64,000 bases of DNA. Source: a virus. The notes beneath the pieces were generated by a model. The model ran no database searches. It saw only the letters and a program-made list of their open reading frames with translations, and was not told where the DNA came from. Where the stretch lies: positions 1-64,000 of IMG/VR virus record IMGVR_UViG_3300020221_000005, one strand, 5' to 3'. This document shows positions 8,005 through 16,119 of the stretch, in pieces; the first letter of the stretch is position 1; every line of letters starts with the position of its first letter. The position numbers and the translations under genes were made by a program.

Positions 8005-8024
8005 AATCGCCAAGGAAATGGGGG

Positions 8025-8060
8025 AGAATTCTCACCGGTCAAAAGCCGGTGAGAATTTTT
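8025..8060 (+). terminator. Intrinsic terminator
   Basis: GAATTCTCACCGG pairs with CCGGTGAGAATT across a 7-nt loop, followed by a T run. Ends the rightward operon after the AT-hook gene and faces the leftward small RNA E3. Confidence 0.85.
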
Positions 8061-8071
8061 ATATTAAAGTT

Positions 8072-8147
8072 AGATAACGATAAAGGTATTATTGCAGGAT
8101 TTGGTCCCCTACTCTTGACGCCTTTCGGTCGGTCGCATCTTTACTGT
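8072..8147 (-). ncRNA. Small structured RNA, family member E3
   Basis: The minus-strand promoter is TTGACT (8176-8181), 16-nt spacer, TAAACT (8154-8159). The RNA has closing TAAAG/CTTTA, the conserved GACCGACCGAAAGGCGTC hairpin and GTAGG/CCTGC, where G-T replaces the A-T or C-G of sister copies. No ORF on the RNA strand. Confidence 0.7.
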
Positions 8148-8206
8148 AGGTACAGTTTATCTTAATTTTAAAAAAAGTCAAATGCTAATTTTTAAAAGTT
8201 GGAGGC

Positions 8207-8234
8207 TTGACTTTTTATAAAACCGATGTAGGAT
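8207..8234 (+). promoter_or_regulatory. Promoter of 8241 gene
   Basis: TTGACT 8207-8212, 16-nt spacer with TTTTATAAAA, TAGGAT 8229-8234, only 6 nt to ATG, so transcription should start on or next to the start codon. Confidence 0.8.
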
Positions 8235-8240
8235 TATGTT

Positions 8241-8531
8241 ATGACTAAAAACGAAGTTCTCTCTGTTCGTGAACAGATTCAAGAAGATTTAATTTGTCTG
8301 TTGGATTCGCAATTTGGTGAAGTCAAATATGTCGGCACGCTACGTGGTCATCCACAACGACTTCACCATTCCGCCGTTCGTCGGATTTACCACGACGATA
8401 AAGTAAAGGATTTGGCGTGTCAAATTGTGGTTGATAATTTTAATAAACTTGACCTTGATAGCCTTGATAACGTGCCGTGCACCAACGACACGTCGCCGGT
8501 CAGCCCGTCGCTCCAGGATTCTAATGACTAA
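8241..8531 (+). CDS. Small acidic protein, REQIQ family copy 1
   Basis: 96 residues. Paralogue of the 11930-12142 product: both have (V/C)REQIQ(E/S)DL, LLxSxF near residues 8-26 and KDLACxIVxxNFN near the C-terminus. Not recognised otherwise. Leaderless by promoter position. The next gene starts inside its last codons (8-nt overlap), so the two are probably co-translated. Confidence 0.65.
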   Translation: MTKNEVLSVREQIQEDLICLLDSQFGEVKYVGTLRGHPQRLHHSAVRRIYHDDKVKDLACQIVVDNFNKLDLDSLDNVPCTNDTSPVSPSLQDSND

Positions 8532-8748
8532 AAACACCGACATTCCCAATCCCCTCACCGCTAAGCAACTCAAGGATTATGTTAAACACGGCGGGAGTTA
8601 TTGCCCTGTCTGCCGTAGTGATTCGCTCGAAGGCGAATCCTACGCAAACTATGGCGTGGGCGTCGTGTATCAGCCTGTGTTGTGCCTGTCCTGTGGAGCA
8701 CGGTGGACGGATGGATACACGCTGACTAGCGTTTGGCTTGACAAATAG
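8524..8748 (+). CDS. Zinc-ribbon protein
   Basis: 74 residues. CPVC and CLSCGARW, about 30 residues apart, form a zinc ribbon. Start at 8524 is preferred over the upstream in-frame codon at 8425, which would lie wholly within the preceding gene. Codons are more GC-rich than in neighbouring genes. Function unknown. Confidence 0.65.
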   Translation: MTKNTDIPNPLTAKQLKDYVKHGGSYCPVCRSDSLEGESYANYGVGVVYQPVLCLSCGARWTDGYTLTSVWLDK

Positions 8749-8765
8749 AAAAACTCTGATAGGAT
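8738..8765 (+). promoter_or_regulatory. Promoter of 8772 gene
   Basis: TTGACA 8738-8743, 16-nt spacer AATAGAAAAACTCTGA, TAGGAT 8760-8765, 6 nt to ATG. The same sequence version recurs before 25052, 25454 and 25789. Confidence 0.8.
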
Positions 8766-8771
8766 TTTATT

Positions 8772-9005
8772 ATGAATTTAGCAAAAGTTTGTATTTCTCA
8801 CCACTATATTGTGGATTTGGACAATGCGGATATGGTAGAGGAAGCTAAGAATGCTCTCTACGAGGATATTATGAATAGTGTTAAATATAATGAACTATTC
8901 TCTCATATTGATGTGATAACTCAAGAAGATTCAAATAAATGGGCGGACACTGATATTCCAGAGTTTTTGAATGGAAGAGATCGTGATTGGGATGCGGCTA
9001 CTTAA
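8772..9005 (+). CDS. Small acidic hypothetical protein
   Basis: 77 residues, acidic (DLDNADMVEEAKNALYEDIM; DTDIPEFLNGRDRDWDAA), no cysteine pairs or membrane segment. Not recognised. Leaderless by promoter position. Confidence 0.6.
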   Translation: MNLAKVCISHHYIVDLDNADMVEEAKNALYEDIMNSVKYNELFSHIDVITQEDSNKWADTDIPEFLNGRDRDWDAAT

Positions 9006-9041
9006 TAAATAATACTTACGTCATTAAATAATATAAATAAA

Positions 9042-9299
9042 ATGAAAAATATATTGTGTTTGGTTTGTTTGATTATGAGTGTTGGGTGCGTTGCTTCTAA
9101 GCCGCAGTCAAAACAATTAAAACTTAATCCGATTAAACTTCATCCGATTAGAGGAGTTGATGATGTTAGTCGCTCAAATACCGCTTTCACCCGCTCTTGG
9201 CAAACTCAAGCGCAAGGCTGGGTGTGTCCTTACTCCTCACTAGATGAGACGCATCGTAGAATCTACGACGAGAATAAAAATTCCTCGTCAAAAGAATAG
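9042..9299 (+). CDS. Putative small secreted protein or lipoprotein
   Basis: 85 residues. The N-terminus MKNILCLVCLIMSVGC is a short signal peptide; Cys16 after SVG resembles a lipobox, although the -3 position is Ser rather than Leu. The mature part is polar with a WVCPYSSLDE segment. If processed it would sit in the host envelope, a possible superinfection or lysis accessory. No clear promoter of the standard type. Confidence 0.5.
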   Translation: MKNILCLVCLIMSVGCVASKPQSKQLKLNPIKLHPIRGVDDVSRSNTAFTRSWQTQAQGWVCPYSSLDETHRRIYDENKNSSSKE

Positions 9300-9354
9300 T
9301 TTGATTAGTTTAAAAATAGTTTATACTGGTCTTAACATTAACCAATAAAAAATT

Positions 9355-9858
9355 ATGGGACTCGACTCTTATCTTCATTCTGTAAAGTATGTAAGCTCCG
9401 ACGCAACTGAACGGCTTTTGGGCCATCGCCCAAAGCCTGATTCTTTTGAAAAAATTCGTAAGGCGATAGATGTGCCGCTAAATCTGTTCGACCAAGATTT
9501 TCCAAGCATCGAAGTCTCTTGCAATATCGCTTACTGGCGAAAAGCGAACGCCATTCATGCGTGGTTTGTTCGTGAGTGTCAGGATGGAAATGACGATTGC
9601 CGACGCTCCCGCGTTTCTCGTGAAAAGCTAGAGACGTTGCGTGATTTGTGCGTTGAAATCACCAATCAAAAGTCTCCTGAAAAGCAGCGGAATATGGCTG
9701 AGAAAAATTTACCAACTCAATCAGGATTCTTTTTCGGTGACACAGAATATGATGAATGGTATTGGTCAAGTATAGAATATACGGCAGAAACTCTCACGAA
9801 GATTCTGGAATCGGACAAGTTGAAAGACCATGAGTTTGCTTATTCTGCGAGTTGGTAG
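9355..9858 (+). CDS. Conserved phage protein starting MGLDSYL
   Basis: 167 residues. The segments YWRKANAIHAWFV and SGFFFGDTEYDEWYWSSIE are signatures of a common phage hypothetical family (MGLDxYL, WRKxNxIHxWFV, YDEWYW). Function unknown to me. Full length for the family as I recall it. Confidence 0.75.
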   Translation: MGLDSYLHSVKYVSSDATERLLGHRPKPDSFEKIRKAIDVPLNLFDQDFPSIEVSCNIAYWRKANAIHAWFVRECQDGNDDCRRSRVSREKLETLRDLCVEITNQKSPEKQRNMAEKNLPTQSGFFFGDTEYDEWYWSSIEYTAETLTKILESDKLKDHEFAYSASW

Positions 9859-9868
9859 TTGTTGGCTC

Positions 9869-9897
9869 TTGACAAGTTTCAAAGAACCCTCTATAGT
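9869..9897 (+). promoter_or_regulatory. Promoter of 9907 gene
   Basis: TTGACA 9869-9874, 17-nt spacer AGTTTCAAAGAACCCTC, TATAGT 9892-9897, 9 nt to ATG. The AGTTTCAAA spacer version recurs at 10222, 11370 and 11688. Confidence 0.85.
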
Positions 9898-9906
9898 GTT
9901 ACCACA

Positions 9907-10212
9907 ATGAACCTCACTAAAAACGACGCTGGGGAGGTGCTGCACAAGCTCGCCGCCCTCGCGGACTCGCCCGACCTCATCGAGGATTATGGGCTTACAC
10001 AAGAGCAGGCTGACGCACTGCGCGACAGCGTGCCACATAACGGCGGCGAATGGACTGTTGTGCCTGAGTTTATCAATGCCGTGCGCGGCGAGATGCAAGA
10101 TCACGCACGAGTCCTCCGTAATATTGCTTACGACGCACGACATGGCGGGGAGGTTGGGCAAGCACTTCAGATTGATAAGCAAGCGAAACGATTTGAGAAA
10201 ATATTCAAATGA
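9907..10212 (+). CDS. Hypothetical protein
   Basis: 101 residues from ATG 9907; an upstream in-frame start at 9859 would include the promoter. Helical, charged (VLHKLAALADSPDLIEDYGL; QALQIDKQAKRFEKIF). GC-rich codon use compared with neighbours. Not recognised. The next promoter begins just after the stop. Confidence 0.6.
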   Translation: MNLTKNDAGEVLHKLAALADSPDLIEDYGLTQEQADALRDSVPHNGGEWTVVPEFINAVRGEMQDHARVLRNIAYDARHGGEVGQALQIDKQAKRFEKIFK

Positions 10213-10221
10213 TGTTGGCTC

Positions 10222-10249
10222 TTGACAAGTTTCAAAAAACCTGTATACT
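10222..10249 (+). promoter_or_regulatory. Promoter of candidate RNA 10256
   Basis: TTGACA 10222-10227, 16-nt spacer AGTTTCAAAAAACCTG, TATACT 10244-10249. No start codon lies at the usual 6-9 nt, which suggests a non-coding transcript. Confidence 0.75.
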
Positions 10250-10255
10250 CTTAAC

Positions 10256-10372
10256 ATAATTAACCGTGTAGATTGCCACGGCGGGAAACCGAAAGAGCGT
10301 ATCTAAGGAACTGCTGACAATGCGGCGGCAAAGACTCCTAAAGTTTAATCAATAAACCCGCATTTTTGATTT
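10256..10372 (+). ncRNA. Candidate non-coding RNA
   Basis: It follows a consensus promoter but lacks a plausible ORF (longest ATG frame about 10 codons). It contains CGG/CCG hairpin GGCGGGAAACC, and ATGCGG near 10319 can pair with CCGCAT followed by TTTTT near 10365, a terminator-like 3' end. It is GC-richer than the flanks. Function unknown; not related by eye to the E1-E6 family. Confidence 0.45.
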
Positions 10373-10488
10373 TTTAACTCTAACGATATGACAACCATTC
10401 ACGACTTCGGATGGAGTCGAAATAATATAAATAAAATACGTTTTTATTTTTTCATATATATTTATTATCACAACTTTATATAATCCAC

Positions 10489-11373
10489 ATGAAAAAATCA
10501 GAATTAAAACAATTGATTAGAGAATGCTACAAGGAAGTCATAATAGAAAATTCAAATCCATTTTTTGACGGTAAAATTGAAGAAGAATCCAATCCATTTT
10601 TTGACAGCAAAATTGAAGACAGCAAAATTGAAAAAGAATCCAATCCATCTCACGAAACCCTCAGTGAGTATTCTGATATAAATGTGGAAGATGAGGATAT
10701 CAAAGATGCTTATGATAAAATGTTCAATGATGTAAAGAAGATAGGAAAAAAATCAGACAATCAACGATCTTATGAATATCTTAGAGAGATTCCTTTATTT
10801 AGACAAATATTGGATAAAGGATACTTTAAGACTTCTGTAAGACCAGGGGATTTGACTACCTTCTTTTCACCTTATGCGAGCACGACCGTGAAATACGAAG
10901 ACTATCTGGAAAATTGGAATGCTGCTGTTGAAAAATATGAAAAACGACATAAAAACCCTCTTACTGGAATAAAAGGATCCTTACCAGACGAATTTCGTCT
11001 GACAAAAAGGAAGGCCGAAAAACTATTGAATATTTTAAAAGCCAACAATGGAAAGCCCTTGGAGACATTCGAGCTTCTCACGCTTACAAGTCGCAATGGT
11101 GAAGATATGATAAAAATCAACTGTAAGGTTTCAAGTCTCGCCAAAATATTAACTTTAGGTATAGCAAAATCAGAATTTACCTACCTCTACGTAGCGGAGG
11201 CTAAAGGAACGTTTGCTGGCTTAGAAGGAAATATAGCAGACGACAAAGATGAACTAAACAAGCTAGGCAACGCGATACTTGCAAGTGTAGAGAAACAGGG
11301 GGGAACAGTCACCATGGGCGGTCGTAGAGTAGGTGAATTTGATAAATTTACAAGCATTTACGGACGCACTTGA
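10489..11373 (+). CDS. Putative internal (capsid-targeted) protein
   Basis: 294 residues. The leader MKKSELKQLIRECYKEVIIE ends in IIE, matching the (L/I)xE prohead protease consensus of T4. An acidic repeat follows: SNPFFDGKIEEE, SNPFFDSKIED, SKIEKESNP (about 22-60). The remaining 230 residues form an unrecognised domain with LTKRKAEKLLNIL and LAKILTLGIAKSEFTYLYV. Inference: made as a precursor and packaged or injected. The stop TGA is part of the next gene's -35 TTGACA. Confidence 0.65.
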   Translation: MKKSELKQLIRECYKEVIIENSNPFFDGKIEEESNPFFDSKIEDSKIEKESNPSHETLSEYSDINVEDEDIKDAYDKMFNDVKKIGKKSDNQRSYEYLREIPLFRQILDKGYFKTSVRPGDLTTFFSPYASTTVKYEDYLENWNAAVEKYEKRHKNPLTGIKGSLPDEFRLTKRKAEKLLNILKANNGKPLETFELLTLTSRNGEDMIKINCKVSSLAKILTLGIAKSEFTYLYVAEAKGTFAGLEGNIADDKDELNKLGNAILASVEKQGGTVTMGGRRVGEFDKFTSIYGRT

Positions 11374-11400
11374 CAAGTTTCAAAAAACCCTCTATATAAT
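11370..11400 (+). promoter_or_regulatory. Promoter of 11405 gene, overlapping a stop codon
   Basis: TTGACA 11370-11375, 17-nt AGTTTCAAA-type spacer, TATATAAT 11393-11400, ATG 11405. The TGA within TTGACA ends the preceding gene. Confidence 0.75.
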
Positions 11401-11404
11401 CCAT

Positions 11405-11620
11405 ATGAAAAAATCAGAATTAAAACAATTGATCAGAGAATGCATAAATGAATCATTCATTAATGAAAACCTTCCTGCGGGAAAAAGTGAATTAGCTAGG
11501 AAATGCGCTTTGACATTAAATTCTATAATTTCACAAATACGCAGACCTGATTTACAAGACGAAGCGGGGCGGCACGCAGCAGGGATTATAGAATTAATTG
11601 ATAAAGACAATGATTCCTAA
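11405..11620 (+). CDS. Small protein with capsid-targeting-like leader
   Basis: 71 residues. The first 12 residues MKKSELKQLIRE are identical to the 10489 product, then CINESFINE, ending in INE. The remainder (about 50 residues, LARKCALTLNSIISQI) is a short helical domain. The shared leader on an unrelated body supports a targeting function. Start set by promoter; upstream in-frame start at 11333 would cross the promoter. Confidence 0.65.
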   Translation: MKKSELKQLIRECINESFINENLPAGKSELARKCALTLNSIISQIRRPDLQDEAGRHAAGIIELIDKDNDS

Positions 11621-11687
11621 TATTTGATGTGGGATAAGATTTGTGGCGGTTATATCAATCAATTCGTTTATTTTGTGGTGTTGGCAC

Positions 11688-11716
11688 TTGACAAGTTTCA
11701 AAAAACCCTCTATGAT
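11688..11716 (+). promoter_or_regulatory. Promoter of 11725 gene
   Basis: TTGACA 11688-11693, 17-nt AGTTTCAAAAAACCCTC spacer, TATGAT 11711-11716, 8 nt to ATG. Confidence 0.8.
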
Positions 11717-11724
11717 GTTACACA

Positions 11725-11922
11725 ATGAAAACTTACATCGTGTATCTGAATGGCGTTGAGGTTGGGTATATTAAAGCTGCAAATCATATTCAAGCAGAAA
11801 AGAAAGCGTGGAAGAAGCATAAAGCGTGCTTTCGGGATGATGAATCAGTCTGGTCAAAGATGGCAAACGTGTGGGTGAATGACACTTCACCAGCGGTGAG
11901 CGTAGCATACACTGAACTTTAA
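11725..11922 (+). CDS. Small protein, YIVYLNG family copy 1
   Basis: 65 residues. Paralogue of the 59-residue ORF at 17485: both begin MK(T/N)Y..YL...(E/R)VGY(I/L)KA.N and contain KKA(W/F)KK. Basic, beta-strand N-terminus. Not recognised otherwise. Confidence 0.65.
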   Translation: MKTYIVYLNGVEVGYIKAANHIQAEKKAWKKHKACFRDDESVWSKMANVWVNDTSPAVSVAYTEL

Positions 11923-11929
11923 ACAACAT

Positions 11930-12142
11930 ATGAACACAAATGATTTGTTATCTTGTCGTGAACAAATTCAATCGGATTTAACGAGTCTGTTAAATTCTAG
12001 GTTTTCTTTGTATCCAAAACGAGTTAGATCAAACGAGTGGGATCTTTTCACTCGTTCAGTTAGTGGAAAAGAGTTAGAAGAAATAAAAGATTTGGCGTGT
12101 AAAATAGTTGAAAATAATTTCAATAACTTTTTTGACAAATGA
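11930..12142 (+). CDS. Small protein, REQIQ family copy 2
   Basis: 70 residues. Shares CREQIQSDLTSLLNSRF and IKDLACKIVENNFNN with the 8241 product. The stop overlaps the next start (ATGA), so the pair is probably translationally coupled. Confidence 0.65.
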   Translation: MNTNDLLSCREQIQSDLTSLLNSRFSLYPKRVRSNEWDLFTRSVSGKELEEIKDLACKIVENNFNNFFDK

Positions 12143-12342
12143 AAGTTATTTATGTAAATGGAGTTCGTGTGCACGTGTTTTCTAATAGGCTTGTAAAAAT
12201 TTATGGTAAAACTCAAGCGATTTCTGACGCTACGATGTCATATATTGAATCTGAATTGTTATTGGATAATTTATTTAATAAACCGTGTAGTCAACAATCA
12301 CTAAATGATTCAGAGTTGAATAACGAATCTGACGAGCTTTAA
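12139..12342 (+). CDS. Small hypothetical protein
   Basis: 67 residues, MKVIYVNGVRVHVFSNRLVK then an acidic tail NDSELNNESDEL. Overlaps the preceding stop by 4 bases (ATGA). Not recognised. Confidence 0.6.
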   Translation: MKVIYVNGVRVHVFSNRLVKIYGKTQAISDATMSYIESELLLDNLFNKPCSQQSLNDSELNNESDEL

Positions 12343-12394
12343 TTTTATTTGTTGATTGGAAAGATTTTAAAAAATAGTAACGCAAAATAAGCCA

Positions 12395-12422
12395 TTGACT
12401 TTTTATAAAGTCGTGGTAAACT
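12395..12422 (+). promoter_or_regulatory. Promoter of 12432 gene
   Basis: TTGACT 12395-12400, 16-nt spacer TTTTATAAAGTCGTGG, TAAACT 12417-12422, 9 nt to ATG. Confidence 0.85.
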
Positions 12423-12431
12423 GGTTTCATA

Positions 12432-12737
12432 ATGAAATTGAAACTGAATCCTATCTCACTCGTCAAGTTCACTCACATTAAAGAGTCGAAGACTTTTGTT
12501 TCTGAACTCAGTGAATTGACTGGCCATGATCTTTTTCATCCTCTCTACGATGATGCGTGCGATGTGGGGTTTGATCTCGTTAACCCTTCTACGGGTGTCT
12601 CTGTGACAATGGTTTATAGCGGTGAGGAACGTGACGATGTGGGTGAGTTGGTTTGTCACTTCTTCGTTCCGATTGAGGAGGCAGTTCGGAAGAATCCTCG
12701 TTTAAACGGTTATAAGTGCGTCGTTTACAACGATTAA
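12432..12737 (+). CDS. Hypothetical protein
   Basis: 101 residues with a mixed alpha/beta look (DVGFDLVNPSTGVSVTMVYS; ELVCHFFVPIEEAV). Not recognised. Leaderless by promoter position. Confidence 0.6.
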   Translation: MKLKLNPISLVKFTHIKESKTFVSELSELTGHDLFHPLYDDACDVGFDLVNPSTGVSVTMVYSGEERDDVGELVCHFFVPIEEAVRKNPRLNGYKCVVYND

Positions 12738-12744
12738 ATAACGG

Positions 12745-12772
12745 TCGACTTTTTATAAAAACAGTGTAAGCT
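12745..12772 (+). promoter_or_regulatory. Promoter of 12784 gene
   Basis: TCGACT 12745-12750, 16-nt spacer with TTTTATAAAA, TAAGCT 12767-12772, 11 nt (GTCCTCACAAT) to ATG. The minus-strand promoter of 18604 has nearly the same -10 and downstream sequence. Confidence 0.75.
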
Positions 12773-12783
12773 GTCCTCACAAT

Positions 12784-12915
12784 ATGAAAGTCACTAAAGC
12801 ATATAAGTTGGTCCGAAAAACGTGGGGGGAGTTAAATCCTGTCACTCGCGTGGTTCCTTCCAAGAAGGGATACACTCGGAAAGAGAAGTTTAGAAACGAT
12901 TATTGTAAGGAATAA
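12784..12915 (+). CDS. Very small basic phage protein
   Basis: 43 residues, MKVTKAYKLVRKTWGELNPV then TRVVPSKKGYTRKEKF. The NPVTRVVPSKKxYxRK pattern occurs in many tiny proteins of T4-like phages; function unknown. Support comes from the promoter and this pattern. Confidence 0.65.
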   Translation: MKVTKAYKLVRKTWGELNPVTRVVPSKKGYTRKEKFRNDYCKE

Positions 12916-12960
12916 CTAAAAGTCTTGTATTTTGAGGAATTTGGTGTATCTTTATTGAAC

Positions 12961-14337
12961 ATGAATTCTATTTCTACTTTATTGGAACCGCAAAAGCTAC
13001 ATGCGAAGACATTAATTGATAGTCTTTATTTGAATGGTTATGCGGTGGATAAGAGTGAGACTGGCACTGGTAAGACGTATGTGGCGTGTGCGATTGCCAA
13101 TCAAATGAATTCGCCGGTGGTGGTGATTTGTCCGAAAGTGGTGATACCTGTTTGGCATAAGGTATTGAAACAATTTGGGGTGGTTGGTTCATTAGTAATT
13201 AACTATGAGAAACTGATTCGAGGAAATACGTCGTGGGTAAAGTTTGATAAAAAGAAGTATTTTAAACGTAAGAATTGGGAATCTTCAGGAATAACTTTAA
13301 ATTTTCCTAAAAACAGTTTAGTAATTTTCGATGAGGTGCATAAGTGTCGTGGGTTTAACAGTATTAACTCGGATTTATTAATTGCGTGTGCGAATTATCG
13401 GTTTAAAATTTTGATGTTAAGTGCGACATTTGCAACCACGGTTTTAGAGTTAAAGGCATTGGGTTACGTGACTCAATTACATAACGGAGTTAATTTCACC
13501 AAGTTTTGTCAGTCTAAAGGTGCGGAATTCAATAAGTTTGGTGGAATTTCGATTGATATGTCGACAACTAAATCGATACGTGGAATGTTAGAAATTCATG
13601 AAGATTTATTTGTTACACAAAAAAGTGCGAGTCGGATGACAACCGATATGTTTACTGGGATTTTTCCTGAAAATCATATATTGGCAGAGGCATATGACAT
13701 GGGAGACAATACTGTAAAGATAAACACGATTTATGATCAAATGCAGGTGGAGTTAGATCGTCTTAATCAACGGGCGTCCAATTATAGTGCGCATGTATTT
13801 GCGATTATGATGGAGGCGCGGCGTAGAACCGAGTTATTAAAGGTTCCGAGTTTGGTTGAACAGGTTGAGGATTGGTATGAAGAAGGTATTAGTCCGGTGG
13901 TGTTTTTGAATTTTACGGATAGTATTGAAGCATTAGAAAATCGGTTATTGAAGAATACCAAGTTAGTTAATTCAATAGGTAAGATTGTAGGTGGTCAGAG
14001 TGATAAACGACGTCAGGCTGACATCGATGAGTTTAATTTAGATCGTAAGAGAATTATGTTAGTGAATATGATGGCAGGCAATGCGGGAGTAAGCTTACAT
14101 GATTTGAATGGAAAGTATCCTCGTGCGTCAATATTGATTCCAAGTTTTAGTGCAATAAATTTGTTACAAGCGTTAGGGCGAATTGCTCGTCAAGGCGGAT
14201 TGACAAAGTGTTTGCAAAAGATTATCTTTAGCAGCAATACTATTGAAGAACATGCGTGTGAGAGAGTTCAGACTCGGCTCAATAATTTATCCGCGTTAAA
14301 CGATGGAGATTTGAAGAGTGGTATTCATTTAGTTTAA
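12961..14337 (+). CDS. Superfamily 2 DNA/RNA helicase
   Basis: 458 residues from ATG 12961. Motif I SETGTGKTY (about 32-40), motif II DEVH (124-127), motif III SAT (154-156) and motif VI QALGRIARQG (403-412) give a complete SF2 core, with SNF2/UvsW-like spacing. Phage helicases of this type act in recombination, replication restart or repair. A TTGTAT/TATCTT promoter-like pair lies just upstream, followed by 8 nt; the in-frame start at 12925 would lie within it. Confidence 0.88.
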   Translation: MNSISTLLEPQKLHAKTLIDSLYLNGYAVDKSETGTGKTYVACAIANQMNSPVVVICPKVVIPVWHKVLKQFGVVGSLVINYEKLIRGNTSWVKFDKKKYFKRKNWESSGITLNFPKNSLVIFDEVHKCRGFNSINSDLLIACANYRFKILMLSATFATTVLELKALGYVTQLHNGVNFTKFCQSKGAEFNKFGGISIDMSTTKSIRGMLEIHEDLFVTQKSASRMTTDMFTGIFPENHILAEAYDMGDNTVKINTIYDQMQVELDRLNQRASNYSAHVFAIMMEARRRTELLKVPSLVEQVEDWYEEGISPVVFLNFTDSIEALENRLLKNTKLVNSIGKIVGGQSDKRRQADIDEFNLDRKRIMLVNMMAGNAGVSLHDLNGKYPRASILIPSFSAINLLQALGRIARQGGLTKCLQKIIFSSNTIEEHACERVQTRLNNLSALNDGDLKSGIHLV

Positions 14338-14345
14338 TTAAGGTC

Positions 14346-14627
14346 ATGACAAAGATCCTACCAATTAAATATCGTTCATACATCGATCGTATTAAGTCGC
14401 CGCTTATGGATGATCATAAAACATGTGAACATGATCCTATTGAAATTTCTGATTCGGAGATTAAGGTATTTATTCAACGTTGGTTGTTTGATGAAAACTA
14501 TCATTACGTTTTGATTTATTATAAAAATGAGTTGTGGTTAGTTGAGAAGGATTCTTCGACCAGTTATTGTAAAAAATTGATTAATTATCATCCTTTAGAA
14601 AACTTATTTTCAAACAAAAAAATTTAA
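14346..14627 (+). CDS. Hypothetical protein
   Basis: 93 residues, mixed charge, with aromatic-rich VFIQRWLFDENYHYVLIYYK. Begins 8 nt after the helicase stop, so probably co-transcribed. Not recognised. Confidence 0.6.
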   Translation: MTKILPIKYRSYIDRIKSPLMDDHKTCEHDPIEISDSEIKVFIQRWLFDENYHYVLIYYKNELWLVEKDSSTSYCKKLINYHPLENLFSNKKI

Positions 14628-14640
14628 ATTTAAAAATTGT

Positions 14641-14668
14641 TTGACTTTTTTTAAATTTAAGATATACT
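14641..14668 (+). promoter_or_regulatory. Promoter of 14676 gene
   Basis: TTGACT 14641-14646, 16-nt spacer TTTTTTAAATTTAAGA, TATACT 14663-14668, 7 nt to ATG. Confidence 0.85.
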
Positions 14669-14675
14669 TTTAAAA

Positions 14676-14927
14676 ATGAACATCTGTGGTTGTGGAAACA
14701 AAATTTCAGAGGAACGATCTATTTTAGGATACAAGATATGTTTATCTTGTGGAGAAGAAATTGCCCGAAACAAATCACCCTATGGATACATTCATTATGG
14801 ACATAAGACGGCAGGTTCAATAGTTATTACTTCTAAACGAGGATTTCAAAATTATCAAAAAGTATCTTATCGTAAGAACAAAGGCAGCAATTTAGCTTAT
14901 TCTTCTAAATTAACCACTCAATTTTAA
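14676..14927 (+). CDS. Zinc-ribbon protein
   Basis: 83 residues. CGCG near the start and CLSCG about 18 residues later form a zinc ribbon. The tail is basic. The next gene begins 2 nt after the stop. Confidence 0.65.
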   Translation: MNICGCGNKISEERSILGYKICLSCGEEIARNKSPYGYIHYGHKTAGSIVITSKRGFQNYQKVSYRKNKGSNLAYSSKLTTQF

Positions 14928-14929
14928 TT

Positions 14930-15118
14930 ATGAAAAAAAAATTTGTAGTCATTAAAGATGGTAAAGATCGAACATATCTTTCGATTTTAGGTTGGTCAGA
15001 AAACAAAAACTCCGCAACTTTATTTGAATTGGATGATGCCAAAAATTTGATTTTTGATAAAAAAATAGAATTTGAAAGTCCAGAGTCAAATCTGGAATCA
15101 AGTCAATTAAAAAAATAG
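14930..15118 (+). CDS. Small hypothetical protein
   Basis: 62 residues, lysine-rich N-terminus MKKKFVVIKDGKDRTYLSIL, then acidic. Likely one operon with the zinc-ribbon gene. Not recognised. Confidence 0.6.
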   Translation: MKKKFVVIKDGKDRTYLSILGWSENKNSATLFELDDAKNLIFDKKIEFESPESNLESSQLKK

Positions 15119-15161
15119 TTTGACATTTGATAAAGTAATCAACCGTTAAATAAAAACATCT

Positions 15162-16082
15162 ATGATCGAAAGTCTTACTTCTAAACAAATGGAAAAATTA
15201 AAGGTGTATGCGAACGAATGGATTCAAAAAGGAATCTGTTCTAAGTTTCCCTCTAAGAAACGTGTTCATCAAATTATTGATGCATTTTATAAAAACGCAG
15301 GTGAGAAGACTCCTAAAATCTACATTGTCGATTCTCCCGCCAAGGCAATCAGGTTGGCCAAAGAGATGGGTGCACTTAGATCAGAAATTAACTTCGGTTG
15401 GATGAATCACAACGTTGGCGGCGTATCATTATATGAATTCTTCCGAAAAGAAGTTAAACTCCAGAATATCACGCCCAATCAGTTTTTCGTGGATGGTATG
15501 GAACTGGGTTGGACGTTGTTTTTCGATACCGCGTGCATTGTTTGCAAGAAGCCTAAAGTTTATTTTGAACAAAACCACGAAGATATTCGCGCTGGAACAA
15601 TTTCACTTCTACATCGAATGGATGGACCCGCAATTGACTTTGGTAAGGATGATGAGAGCAATGTCTATGCCATTCGAGGGGTAATTGTTGAACGATACGT
15701 GGTTGAAAATCCTGAAAAGATCACCGTCAATGACATTGAAAACGAAATAAATATTGAAGTGAGACGAGTCAAAATTGATCAGTATAGTCAAAGCCGTTAC
15801 CTTAACGACAGTGGTGCAATCGTTGTGAATTCGGATGACTTTGGTGTTCTTTATCGGAAGGAACTTTTTGGCGATGAACCGCTGATGATGGTCAAGGTCG
15901 TCAATTCTACGATGGAGTCGGATGGCACCTTTAAGGATTACTTCATCCGCGTTGATCCTAACGCTTACGGTGGTCTTAAAACCGCTCGCGCAGCCGTTGC
16001 TTCAACCTGGCGCAATGAAGATGGCAGTATGATGTTTGAGACACCCGAACAATACTGTGATCAATTACAGGTTCAGACCTAA
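15162..16082 (+). CDS. DUF6745-family protein
   Basis: 306 residues. C-terminal features of this family are clear: RMDGPAIDF, YAIRGVIVERYVVENPEKIT, NEINIEVRRVKI, a GVLYRKELFGDEPLMMVKV segment, VNSTMESDGT, and a final ETPEQY. Bacterial members, as I recall them, carry a run of QV dipeptide repeats in the N-terminal half; here that region is short (AGEKTPKIYIVDSPAKAIRL) and QV-repeat ORFs lie 0.4 kb downstream instead. Molecular function unknown. Confidence 0.75.
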   Translation: MIESLTSKQMEKLKVYANEWIQKGICSKFPSKKRVHQIIDAFYKNAGEKTPKIYIVDSPAKAIRLAKEMGALRSEINFGWMNHNVGGVSLYEFFRKEVKLQNITPNQFFVDGMELGWTLFFDTACIVCKKPKVYFEQNHEDIRAGTISLLHRMDGPAIDFGKDDESNVYAIRGVIVERYVVENPEKITVNDIENEINIEVRRVKIDQYSQSRYLNDSGAIVVNSDDFGVLYRKELFGDEPLMMVKVVNSTMESDGTFKDYFIRVDPNAYGGLKTARAAVASTWRNEDGSMMFETPEQYCDQLQVQT

Positions 16083-16119
16083 TTGATACTGTTAAAGTAA
16101 GTGTGGATAAATTAATAGA

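Noticed and set aside
10262-10350. tRNA candidate downstream of a promoter
   Set aside because: No 7-bp acceptor stem, no TTCRA loop and no anticodon arm could be formed.
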